Part shown: in pieces, positions 40,857 through 48,344 of the stretch
How positions within the stretch are numbered: the stretch's first letter is position 1
How the letters are laid out: the number at the start of each line of letters is the position of its first letter
Origin: Arthrobacter celericrescens
Lineage (GTDB): Bacteria > Actinomycetota > Actinomycetes > Actinomycetales > Micrococcaceae
Assembly (NCBI RefSeq): GCF_003614925.1
Contig: NZ_QYLP01000033.1
Location: 1-64,000 of the forward strand
Reading direction: 5' to 3'
Length of the DNA: 64,000 nucleotides
The notes under the pieces: model-generated
Databases searched by the model: none
Told to the model about the DNA's origin: nothing
Seen by the model: the letters and a program-made list of their open reading frames with translations, nothing else
Made by a program: the position numbers and the translations under genes

Positions 40857-42344
40857 CTAGGCCGTTGCGCGGCGGGACACGTTGTAGAAACGGATGTTCT
40901 CGTATTCCTCGAGGCCCTCCGAGCTTCCCTCGCGGCCAAGGCCCGACTGCTTGATGCCGCCGAACGGAGCCGCGGCGTTGGACGGCACACCCTGGTTGAT
41001 GCCCACGATGCCCGTCTGGAGGCTGTCCGCCACGTTGAGGGCGCGGTCGAGGTTCTCGGTGAACACGTAGCCGGCGAGGCCGAACTCTGTCGCGTTGGCA
41101 CGGCCAATGACCTCGGATTCCGAGCTGAACCGCTGGATCGCGGCAATGGGGCCAAAGATCTCGGACGTGGCAACATTGGAATCCGCCGTCACCCGGTCCA
41201 GGACGGTGGGGGCGAAGAAGTTACCCGGCGAGTCGTAGCCGTGGCCGCCGGTCAGCAGCTCTGCGCCGAGGCTCACGGCGTTCTCGGTGTAGGCCTTCAT
41301 CTCCGCGACGGCGCGGTCATCGATCAGTGCGCCGAGGCCCGTCCCGGTGCCGAGGCCGTGCCCGACCTGGATCTGGGCGAAGCGTTCGGTGAGTGCGGCC
41401 ACGAAGTCATCAGCGATGCCGTCCTGGACGTAGATGCGGTTGGCCCCGATGCAGGACTGTCCGCCGTTGCGCAGTTTCGCGGCAAGCGTGCCTTCCACGG
41501 CACGTTCCAGGTCGGCGTCGTCGAAGACGATGAGCGGGGCGTTGCCGCCGAGCTCCATCGAACTGCGCAGGACGTTCCGGGAGGCGAGCTCCAGGAGCCG
41601 GCGGCCCACCGGCGTCGAACCGGTGAAGGACACCTTGCGCACGCGGGGGTCGAGGAGGACGGCCTCGCTGAAGGCCCCCGACTTCGACGTGGTGACGACC
41701 TGGACCAGCTCCTCCGGCACCCCGGCCTCGACGGCGAGCTGCACTGCGAAGTATGTGGTCAGGGGCGTCAGGGTGGCGGGCTTGATGACAGCCGGGCAGC
41801 CCGCAGCCAGTGCCGGTGCGATCTTTCGGGTCGCCATGGCGAGGGGAAAGTTCCACGGCGTGATGAGGACGGCCAGGCCGACAGGGGAGCGGCGCGTCAG
41901 GAGGTTCGCGCCGCCGTCGGGCGTTTCCCGGAAGTTTCCGACGGGGCGCACGGCCTCCTCGGCGTACCAGCGCACGAAGTCGTTACCGTACTTGACCTCG
42001 CCGCGGGCCTCGGCGAGCGGCTTGCCCATCTCGCGCGAGATGAGGTAGGCGAGGTCCTCGGAGTGGGCGACGAGCTTGTCGTACCAGGCGCGCAGGACGT
42101 CGGCGCGGTGACGGAGGGAAGTCTTCGCCCACTCCACGCCAGCCTTGTCGGCGGTCGCGACTGCTGCCAGCGCCGTCTCGACGTCGGCGTCGGGAACGTG
42201 CGCGATGGTTTCCGCGGTCGCCGGGTCCTGGACCGGGATCCCTTGGCCGGGCAATTCGATGGATTGGATGACGGCGTCGGCCTGCCGGAGGTTGTCCGGG
42301 TCCGCTGCAATCAGGGGTGCTGTGACGGTGGAAGGGAGGCTCAT
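40857..42344 (-). CDS. NAD(P)-dependent succinate-semialdehyde dehydrogenase-type ALDH
   Basis: I start at ATG 42344 (MSLPSTVTAP), giving 495 residues; the open frame extends 56 codons further without a good ribosome site. Aldehyde dehydrogenase motifs: T-P-W-N-F-P-L-A-M-A (cofactor), F-T-G-S-T-P-V-G-R, M-E-L-G-G-N-A-P-L-I (Glu base), G-G-Q-S-C-I-G-A-N-R-I-Y-V (catalytic Cys) and a G-I-V-G-I-N-Q-G-V-P end region with G-G-I-K-Q-S-G-L-G-R-E-G. Similarity is to GabD-type succinate-semialdehyde or glutarate-semialdehyde dehydrogenases. It probably oxidises an aldehyde formed by the pathway and may be controlled by the LysR gene just upstream. Confidence 0.87.
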   Translation of the reverse strand: MSLPSTVTAPLIAADPDNLRQADAVIQSIELPGQGIPVQDPATAETIAHVPDADVETALAAVATADKAGVEWAKTSLRHRADVLRAWYDKLVAHSEDLAYLISREMGKPLAEARGEVKYGNDFVRWYAEEAVRPVGNFRETPDGGANLLTRRSPVGLAVLITPWNFPLAMATRKIAPALAAGCPAVIKPATLTPLTTYFAVQLAVEAGVPEELVQVVTTSKSGAFSEAVLLDPRVRKVSFTGSTPVGRRLLELASRNVLRSSMELGGNAPLIVFDDADLERAVEGTLAAKLRNGGQSCIGANRIYVQDGIADDFVAALTERFAQIQVGHGLGTGTGLGALIDDRAVAEMKAYTENAVSLGAELLTGGHGYDSPGNFFAPTVLDRVTADSNVATSEIFGPIAAIQRFSSESEVIGRANATEFGLAGYVFTENLDRALNVADSLQTGIVGINQGVPSNAAAPFGGIKQSGLGREGSSEGLEEYENIRFYNVSRRATA

Positions 42345-42547
42345 CGACCCTGCTTTCGGTTTGGCGCCCGCTTGGTTCTTGGTGCTGGCTCTCACCCCTC
42401 GTCCCTGTGTACGCGCTTTCGGATGCTCGTGGCCAATGTGCAGTGAGGCAGCAGGAACTACCCGCAGGCGCGAGGGAATTCCTGAATGTAAAGCAAATCT
42501 AAACAGCTTCACCGGTTAAAAAAAGCGAATCCTTCTGACCGCTATAT

Positions 42548-42562
42548 GTAAGTACTACTTAC
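42548..42562. promoter_or_regulatory. Palindrome between lysR and the aldehyde dehydrogenase gene
   Basis: GTAAGT-ACT-ACTTAC, perfect 6-bp arms, overlapping the stop codon of the LysR gene and about 200 bp before the dehydrogenase start. The AT-rich 42345-42554 stretch is the promoter region. It could be a LysR site or a processing signal. Confidence 0.4.
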
Positions 42563-43451
42563 GGAATGCAGCCTCGAACGCCCGGACTATGGCGTCCCGC
42601 ACAGCCAGGAGTGCCGGACTGAGCTCCGACCCCGACCTGACCAGATACTGGATGCTTCGCTGCTGGTCCGAGGGCAGCCAGGAACTCGGTGCGAGGTCGC
42701 TGCCAACCTCATGTACCACCATGTCGGGCAGAAAGGCTGCGGCCAGCCCTTGCTCGACCATCCTGAGATGAAAAAGGAGGTCGGAGGAGACGTGGGCGAC
42801 GATGGGCTCAATCCCGAGTTCCCGGCATACCCGCAAGGCCCACTGCGAGGACGCCGAGCTGAGGGGTTCGAGGACCCAACGCACGTTTCGGAGTTGATCA
42901 AAGTTCTCAAAAGTGTGGCCACGGGGGAGGTAACCACGGACAGGGTCCTGGCCGATCACCGTGGTGCTGATGCCTCCACTTGGAGCCCCTGGAGTGCCGG
43001 GAAAGGAGTCAGTGACGACCGCATCAACCTGCCGCGAGAGCAGCTGTGTAACCGCAAGTTCGGGGTCCTCGCGCCGTAGATGCACGTCCAGGTGCGGAAA
43101 GTTTCGGGCCAGTTCTGCCACGGCTGCCGGCATGACGTTCCGGCTGATAGTAGTGAATGCAGCCACCGTCACCACGCCTTGGGGGCGCTGGTGTGAGGTC
43201 GCCAGATCAGCCTCCGCACGCTCCATGGCGGCGAGGATGGCTTCCGTGTTCTGGACGAGCTCCTCGCCGGCTGGGGTGAGTTTAACGCTGCGGCCGACTT
43301 TCTCCAGAAGGATCACGCCAGTTTCCTTCTCCAGGAGCCCGAGCTGTTGGGAAATAGCCGAGTGGCTATAAGCGAGTTCCCGTGCAGCGGCGCTCATGCT
43401 GCCATGAAGCTTGACTTCCCTCAGCAGGGTGAGGCGGCGAAGATCCAGCAT
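42555..43451 (-). CDS. LysR-family transcriptional regulator
   Basis: I start at ATG 43451 (MLDLRRLTLL); 298 residues. The N-terminal winged helix-turn-helix has L-H-G-S-M-S-A-A-A-R-E-L-A-Y-S-H-S-A-I-S-Q-Q-L-G-L-L-E-K-E-T-G (LysR recognition helix), then a linker helix and a substrate-binding domain (V-T-V-A-A-F-T-T-I-S, D-A-V-V-T-D-S). It lies directly upstream of the semialdehyde dehydrogenase on the same strand, which is unusual because LysR genes mostly diverge from their targets. Its effector is unknown. Confidence 0.88.
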   Translation of the reverse strand: MLDLRRLTLLREVKLHGSMSAAARELAYSHSAISQQLGLLEKETGVILLEKVGRSVKLTPAGEELVQNTEAILAAMERAEADLATSHQRPQGVVTVAAFTTISRNVMPAAVAELARNFPHLDVHLRREDPELAVTQLLSRQVDAVVTDSFPGTPGAPSGGISTTVIGQDPVRGYLPRGHTFENFDQLRNVRWVLEPLSSASSQWALRVCRELGIEPIVAHVSSDLLFHLRMVEQGLAAAFLPDMVVHEVGSDLAPSSWLPSDQQRSIQYLVRSGSELSPALLAVRDAIVRAFEAAFRK

Positions 43452-43525
43452 TGCGCAGAAACATCCAATCAGCTGTAAGTGCACGTCGTTGACCATCGTA
43501 TTCTGCGGCGAGAATCAGCACCCGC

Positions 43526-43585
43526 ATCGATTGCTCCGTAGACGTCGTTTTCAGGGCTGAAAACGACAGCTACGGAGCAATCGAT
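43526..43585. repeat. 60-bp near-perfect hairpin element
   Basis: Outer 15-bp perfect arms ATCGATTGCTCCGTA (43526-43540) and TACGGAGCAATCGAT (43571-43585), then 3 unpaired bases each side and inner 11-bp arms GTCGTTTTCAG/CTGAAAACGAC (43544-43554, 43557-43567). It lies between the methyltransferase stop and the LysR start, both on the minus strand. It could be a terminator, but the length, symmetry and lack of a T-run also fit a small palindromic repeat or element remnant. Confidence 0.75.
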
Positions 43586-43605
43586 CTCTAGTTGGGCGCC
43601 GGTGT

Positions 43606-44361
43606 CTATACCTTGCTCGCGACCACCATGTAGTTCTCTGCCTCAAGATCGAACGTGCTCACTTCCGTCCGGAGTCCGGCCCGGTGCAGCTCTACTTCGA
43701 GTTCCTCGTACCGGTACGGCCAGCAAGACAGCAGTTCCGAGCGGACATGAATCAGTCCGGTCGCATCGACTTGGGCGATCGCAATCTCGATGTGGTGCTT
43801 ATCCTCCCAATGCGGCGCAATCTCCCAGCGATAGATCACCACGGCATCGCGACCATTCCGGCGGACGAGCCGGTCCCCGATGTCCAGCCGGGATCCTCTG
43901 GCTCTCACGAGCTCCCAAGTGCGGGACGTGAGCACCAAGCGCCCGCCAGGGCGCAGAAGCCGTGACATCGACTCCAGAGCAGCACCCCTGCCTGTCGCGC
44001 CCGCGGCATGGTGAAGCGAGTTGCCAATGCAGAACACCATGTCGAACGTCTCGTCCTCGAAATGGTCCGGCAACTCTTCCCAGTTCGCCCGCACGGCCTG
44101 GACGGAGGCCCCGAACTCCTCAGCCAACTCTGAAGTCCGGCGAACCATCGCTTCGCTGGCGTCAGTTGCGACAACCTGCATGCCACGACCGGCGAGGCCA
44201 ACCGCCAACTGTCCGGTCCCGCACGAACAGTCGAGGACGCGTGCGTTCGACGGCAGGAGTCTGAGGACGTCGTCGAACGACGCAGCGAACTCGGCGGGAG
44301 GCAACTTCGCATCCGAGATGAGCCATTCGTACACCTCGGCAAGCACGTCGTATTCCGTCAC
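43606..44361 (-). CDS. Class I SAM-dependent methyltransferase
   Basis: I start at GTG 44361 (V-T-E-Y-D-V-L-A-E) because GGAGG lies 8 bases upstream; 251 residues. SAM motif I V-L-D-C-S-C-G-T-G-Q-L (about 43-53), motif II V-V-A-T-D-A-S, then D-M-V-F-C-I-G-N-S-L-H-H and L-R-P-G-G-R-L-V-L-T-S-R. The resemblance is to small-molecule methylases such as glycine/sarcosine N-methyltransferase, but the substrate cannot be fixed. It is isolated: hairpin element downstream, 314-bp gap upstream. Confidence 0.85.
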   Translation of the reverse strand: MTEYDVLAEVYEWLISDAKLPPAEFAASFDDVLRLLPSNARVLDCSCGTGQLAVGLAGRGMQVVATDASEAMVRRTSELAEEFGASVQAVRANWEELPDHFEDETFDMVFCIGNSLHHAAGATGRGAALESMSRLLRPGGRLVLTSRTWELVRARGSRLDIGDRLVRRNGRDAVVIYRWEIAPHWEDKHHIEIAIAQVDATGLIHVRSELLSCWPYRYEELEVELHRAGLRTEVSTFDLEAENYMVVASKV

Positions 44362-44675
44362 AACCACTACCTCCGTCACGCAGCAGACTCACGGCGGGAC
44401 GTCAGTCCGTCAACGGAGCATGCCGGGCACCAATGGTTTTCGCAAGGATAACCCGTCCGCACATGCCACGGATAGCGTGAGCTGATCCCGGTAAGGACTT
44501 CCAGACCATGGGGCGGTCGCAGTCCAGCACTTTGTCATCGCTGGATGGCTGGAACTGCTACGACCTGAGTAGCTGAAGAAGGCTCCCGTCACAGTACAAA
44601 GCACGCTACCTTTGGGAGGGTCCTGTCCTGTCGCGCTGGGCGGCAGGGCAGGACCCCACTTTTCGGATGACGGTT
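44362..44675. other. Intergenic stretch (314 bp)
   Basis: No convincing gene: short open frames here lack ribosome sites and overlap neighbours. The only clear structure is the hairpin at 44618-44656. The methyltransferase promoter must lie in the left part. Confidence 0.6.
44618..44656. terminator. Hairpin after the protease gene
   Basis: Arms GGGTCCTGTCCTG (44618-44630) and CAGGGCAGGACCC (44644-44656), one G-T wobble, 13-nt loop, with ACTTTTC on the plus-strand side. It lies 20 bp beyond the protease stop. Confidence 0.65.
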
Positions 44676-45599
44676 TCAGGGGATCCGCACCGCGAAGCCG
44701 GCGTTGTGGCTGTCGTTGGCGAAGATCAGCCCGACCACCATCGAGTCCGCCGTGGCGAAGACGGCGGACCCCGAATCGCCCTGGCGGACGGTTCCCTGGT
44801 TGAAGCTGATGACATCCTTGAACCAGGCCCAGCGGCCGTCCATGAACTCCAGTACGAACCGGCCGGTCACACTGGTGATGGCGGCGTTCTGCACCACGCC
44901 GGTGGTCTTTCCGATCCATTGCACCGCGTCGTTCACCGCCGGGCTGCGGAGCCCGGCGGGCACGCCGATGCCGTGGATGTTCGGATCACCGTCCGTGGCC
45001 GTCATGTCGCACCACGCCAGGTCGGTCCTGTTGAAGACCGGGTTGGGTTGGTTGCGGTTCGCGTAGGTCACCACCGGTTCATAGCCGGAGACCGTGGTGA
45101 GGGTGTTGCCCCACAGCGCCCAGTCCGGCTGGTAGACGGTGGGACCCCGCGTCCCGTTCTTGGAGATCACATGATTGTTCGTCAGCAGGCGGAACCGGCC
45201 TCCCCAAGTGATGTTGACGCCCAGCGTTCCGGTGGCGTCCGTGAAGAAGCCATCGGGCACGGCGATCATGTACCCGCCAGGTGCGGGCCGCACTCTGTCA
45301 TCCAGCTGACAGAGCCGGATCACCCCCGACTCGACCACGTCGGTGGGGACCTGTTCCACCCGCGGTGCGCCGCCGTCGTCCTGGACGTGGACTTCCACGA
45401 GAGGCGGTACCGGAAGGTCGTCAATTCCCAGCTCTGACGACGGCTTCTTTTCCACGACATGGACGACGACGGCCAGTTCCTGCGTCTGCCGGCCGCCGAT
45501 GGCTTTCGGTCCCACCGTGAGGCCCGTGATGTTCGCGTTCGAAAGCCACGGGCTCACGCTCTGCAGGACCGGTTCGATCTGCTCCCGGCTGAGTGCCAC
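44676..45599 (-). CDS. Trypsin-fold serine protease without signal peptide
   Basis: A 307-residue protein with a readable catalytic triad: His143 in F-R-L-L-T-N-N-H-V-I, Asp193 in N-R-T-D-L-A-W-C-D, and Ser276 in V-R-Q-G-D-S-G-S-A-V-F. The spacing and G-D-S-G-S motif identify a chymotrypsin-fold peptidase, close to Nal1/S1-like bacterial proteins. The N-terminal 100 residues form a separate domain containing A-V-V-V-H-V-V-E-K-K (fewer homologues known to me). No export signal is visible, so it may act inside the cell or leave by an unknown route. It starts at GTG, 9 bp after the 455-residue neighbour. Confidence 0.78.
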   Translation of the reverse strand: MALSREQIEPVLQSVSPWLSNANITGLTVGPKAIGGRQTQELAVVVHVVEKKPSSELGIDDLPVPPLVEVHVQDDGGAPRVEQVPTDVVESGVIRLCQLDDRVRPAPGGYMIAVPDGFFTDATGTLGVNITWGGRFRLLTNNHVISKNGTRGPTVYQPDWALWGNTLTTVSGYEPVVTYANRNQPNPVFNRTDLAWCDMTATDGDPNIHGIGVPAGLRSPAVNDAVQWIGKTTGVVQNAAITSVTGRFVLEFMDGRWAWFKDVISFNQGTVRQGDSGSAVFATADSMVVGLIFANDSHNAGFAVRIP

Positions 45600-45608
45600 G
45601 GCGGCGTC

Positions 45609-46976
45609 CTATTCCGGGTTCACCAGCGCGATGGTGGTTCCGAGGACCAGGGCCGTTTCCGCCGTCGACGTCCCCGAGAAGGTGCTCGTCGCGGAGTCCG
45701 CGGTCCAGCCGGAGGAGGCGCTGCCGCCGCCGCCGGTGAATTCGAACGGTCCGATCCGCACGCCCGAGGAAACTTCCCACTTCTTCGAGAACGACGTGAA
45801 GGCCGAACTGCTGACCTTGACGCTGAACGAGGGCTTGTAGCCGACCACCATGCCCACCTTCTGGACGCACATGATGCCGTTCGGGCCCCACACCGCTTTC
45901 TCGCCGCCGCCACCGTACGCCGAGTAGCCGCGGATGAACGGGCCCTCCGAGACGCTCTTGACGAAGGCCCCGTTGTACCAGAGGCCCGCGCCAATGGAGA
46001 TGGTGTCCCAGGCTTCGAACTTGACCGTCACCTCGAGTGAGTTGTCGGTGGCGAACTCGTCGATCCTCTCCCAGGAGCCGCCGACGTTGACGCTCCAGAA
46101 GAAGTTGCCCACCGAGGCGCTGCCCTTGGCCCAGGTCTTGCTGTAGTCGTACTGCGCCTGATTGTTGCTGAAGCCGATCTCTCCGCTGCTTCCCCCGGTT
46201 CCTGCCTGGACCTTCTGCAGCCAGGTGGTTGCGTCCATCCCGATCGAATAGGCCGGCACCGCGGGGAAGGTGCTGAGCGTAGGATCCTGCAGCAGCGTGT
46301 AGTAGTCCTTGGTGCCGTACCGTGCAATCGCGTCGTTCAGGCCGGGCGTGCTGGTTTCGGACAGCAGCTGGTTCAGGACCCGTTGCTTTGCCTGGACCGT
46401 CTTGTCCGCGGCGTCGAGCTGGACGGCCCACGACTTTCCGCTGTAGCTGCCCAGCCACTTCAGGAACGGCGGGTCGTTGGTGCCGCCGGTCTCCTGGATG
46501 TAGGCCCGGCTCGCCTGGTCGTAGGTGATCTTGTAATCGTTGGTGGCGATGTTCAGCACGTTGCGCGCCTGGCTGATCTTCTGCTCGAGGACAGGATCGC
46601 TCGTGTCGGCGGCGACGACATTGAGCACCTGGCCGTAGGCGTCGTTGAATTTCACGCCGGAGGACACGTAGGCCCCGGTGGCGCTGAATTGCGGTGCGGT
46701 GGCGCAGAAATCGTACTGTGCGGCCGAGGTGTAGCCGACGTTGGTGATCGGCCAGTCCCAAGTGAGGAACGGGTAATTCAGCTGGAAGGAATCGGGCTTG
46801 AGTCCGAGCCCGGCGATCATGGCGCCGTACAGATGGTTCCACGCCTTGTCGTTTTCCTCGGCGTTTTGGGGTGTCGGGACCGCGTACCGGCGGCTTGTCG
46901 CCAGTGGATGGTCGGTGTTGGGGATGTCGAGTGCATCCCATTCCAGATGGAGGATCGAATCAATTGCGTTGCTCAC
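45609..46976 (-). CDS. Unrecognised 455-residue beta-rich protein paired with the protease
   Basis: Starts at GTG with AAGGAG 9 bases upstream. I do not recognise any family. Residues 1-60 resemble a helical lead, 60-300 contain many aromatic and polar residues (Y-P-F-L-T-W-D-W-P-I, K-W-L-G-S-Y-S-G-K-S-W-A), and 270-455 are Gly/Ser-rich with alternating strands (F-F-W-S-V-N-V-G-G-S-W-E, F-S-V-K-V-S-S-S-A-F-T-S-F). There are no signal peptide, no membrane helices and very few Cys. The composition looks like a secreted or particle-type protein. It is co-transcribed with the trypsin-fold gene, suggesting the protease processes or controls it. Confidence 0.6.
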   Translation of the reverse strand: MSNAIDSILHLEWDALDIPNTDHPLATSRRYAVPTPQNAEENDKAWNHLYGAMIAGLGLKPDSFQLNYPFLTWDWPITNVGYTSAAQYDFCATAPQFSATGAYVSSGVKFNDAYGQVLNVVAADTSDPVLEQKISQARNVLNIATNDYKITYDQASRAYIQETGGTNDPPFLKWLGSYSGKSWAVQLDAADKTVQAKQRVLNQLLSETSTPGLNDAIARYGTKDYYTLLQDPTLSTFPAVPAYSIGMDATTWLQKVQAGTGGSSGEIGFSNNQAQYDYSKTWAKGSASVGNFFWSVNVGGSWERIDEFATDNSLEVTVKFEAWDTISIGAGLWYNGAFVKSVSEGPFIRGYSAYGGGGEKAVWGPNGIMCVQKVGMVVGYKPSFSVKVSSSAFTSFSKKWEVSSGVRIGPFEFTGGGGSASSGWTADSATSTFSGTSTAETALVLGTTIALVNPE

Positions 46977-47468
46977 GTCAGTTCACTCCTTGACTGGTGC
47001 TTCACGTCCGGCCGCCTGTGGATGGCATGCCGTCCGGATCGCTTTCATAGGGCTGCGGCGCCGGAATTGACGTCGGCGCAGGGCAGCATGATTTACCCCC
47101 CCATCTGGATTTTGGCGGCGGTCATCGCGTTCCAGCGCACCGCACAGAGGCATCGATCGATGAAATACTGCGCAAGGGATGCGCAGTCTGCCGGGAATTG
47201 TTGTGCAATTACCGGAGGCCGGCCGCGAAACATGCAGGCCGGAAAACCAGGAGACGCCGAAAGAGCGCCCGAAGGCGCAGAGTATTCTGAAGGCGCAGGA
47301 CAGTCCGGGGATTTATCCGCTACAGGCTGTCGCGAGAAAGACCGTGAAGGCCGTTGGGACTTTTTCGAGGATACGGATCGACTGTCGTTTGAATAGCGGA
47401 TCCCCCATCCTCTAATTGCAGGAAGATCCTGCCCCAGTATTAATTACGATGTGCTCCGTAACGGAATC
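46977..47468. other. Hairpin-rich non-coding region (492 bp)
   Basis: No credible gene on either strand: the open frames have no ribosome sites and poor codon structure. It holds three consecutive hairpins (47167-47242), a direct repeat GAAGGCGCAG (47271-47280 and 47290-47299, approximate), and a small hairpin GCAGGA-AGA-TCCTGC (47418-47432). The right end (about 47400-47465) is AT-rich and probably carries a promoter or the end of the AfsA transcript. Confidence 0.6.
47167..47242. repeat. Three tandem hairpins
   Basis: ACTGCGCA/TGCGCAGT (47167-47187, loop 5), CCGG-AATTG/CAATT-CCGG (47191-47215, loop 5, small bulges), CCGGCC/GGCCGG (47219-47242, loop 12). They follow each other with 3-nt gaps. 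Confidence 0.65.
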
Positions 47469-48332
47469 TTAGGCGCCCGGTGAGTCCAGGGTCAATAGTG
47501 GCCGGGCCGTCGTATTGGGCCGCGATCCGCGGCATAGGCCGGTGGCCAGTGTCCGCCCAAGCTGGCTGATCGAAATACGCGTTTCATCGGGCGTCGACCG
47601 GAAAGCCAGGACCTGGGCGGAGGCATTGAACTCACCGAAGTTTTCGCAGGCGATGTCCATCTGCACGGCGTCGAACCCGGTGAGCGCGAGGTGCGCGTCC
47701 AGCATGCCCCGGGCCAGCAGGATGCCGGGCAAATGGTCCGGGAAGTGGTCGAAGACCAGCGGATCATCCCAGTTCCACACCAGTTCCGCCTGGAGTTCCT
47801 CGCCCTGCCGGCGGATATCCGCCAGGCCGGTATGGGGCGAGGCCGCCGCGGTCCGGTCCACGGCGGGCGCGTTCCTCCTGATCGCGCGGTACGCGGTGCG
47901 CGAAACACAACCCAGCCTGCCACGGCCGGCGCCCAACGGCACGCCCCCGGAAAGGAAGCAGGCCTCCAGCTCGAGGCCGCTGACCAGGCCGTTCCGCTGT
48001 TGGACGGCCACGGTGCTGACGGCGACGCAGCCGGCAAGGGGGCCGCCCGGGTCCTCCGGAACGTCCCGCAGCCACCCGAAACTGAGCTCCTTCATCAGCA
48101 GGGCCCAGTCCAGGGGTACGCCGCCTTGCAGGTGCGTGTAGGCGATCGCCGTCTGGCGCATGAGTTCGATCCCGAGGAGGGTGGGAATCCCGCTGGAATC
48201 CTGCGCGGATGCATCCCGGGGGAGTTCGGCGTCGAATTCCCAGCGGTGCCCTTGCAAATGGCGGGGACGGCCGATCAATACGGCATCTTCGGATGTCTTA
48301 TGGACAAGCGTCCGCGCTATCCGGCCATCCAT
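47469..48332 (-). CDS. AfsA-family gamma-butyrolactone biosynthesis protein
   Basis: A 287-residue protein with the two AfsA hotdog-type repeats. First repeat: V-H-K-T-S-E-D-A-V-L-I (10-20) with following L-P-R-D...S-S-G-I-P-T-L-L-G-I-E-L-M-R-Q; second: V-F-D-H-F-P-D-H-L-P-G-I-L-L-A-R-G-M-L-D-A-H (193-214). In Streptomyces AfsA-type enzymes join a beta-ketoacyl chain to dihydroxyacetone phosphate, the first step to A-factor-like signals. GGGGAG precedes the ATG, which lies 12 bp after the TetR stop, so both form one operon. Arthrobacter-type AfsA genes are rarely discussed. Confidence 0.85.
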   Translation of the reverse strand: MDGRIARTLVHKTSEDAVLIGRPRHLQGHRWEFDAELPRDASAQDSSGIPTLLGIELMRQTAIAYTHLQGGVPLDWALLMKELSFGWLRDVPEDPGGPLAGCVAVSTVAVQQRNGLVSGLELEACFLSGGVPLGAGRGRLGCVSRTAYRAIRRNAPAVDRTAAASPHTGLADIRRQGEELQAELVWNWDDPLVFDHFPDHLPGILLARGMLDAHLALTGFDAVQMDIACENFGEFNASAQVLAFRSTPDETRISISQLGRTLATGLCRGSRPNTTARPLLTLDSPGA

Positions 48333-48344
48333 GCAGCATCTCCC

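Noticed and set aside
44410..44919. 169-residue minus-strand frame near the protease gene
   Set aside because: Overlaps the protease in another frame and extends into a non-coding hairpin; no ribosome site and unnatural composition.
47179..47415. Short plus-strand frame in the hairpin region
   Set aside because: It would have to read through the hairpins and has no ribosome site or codon bias like the neighbours.
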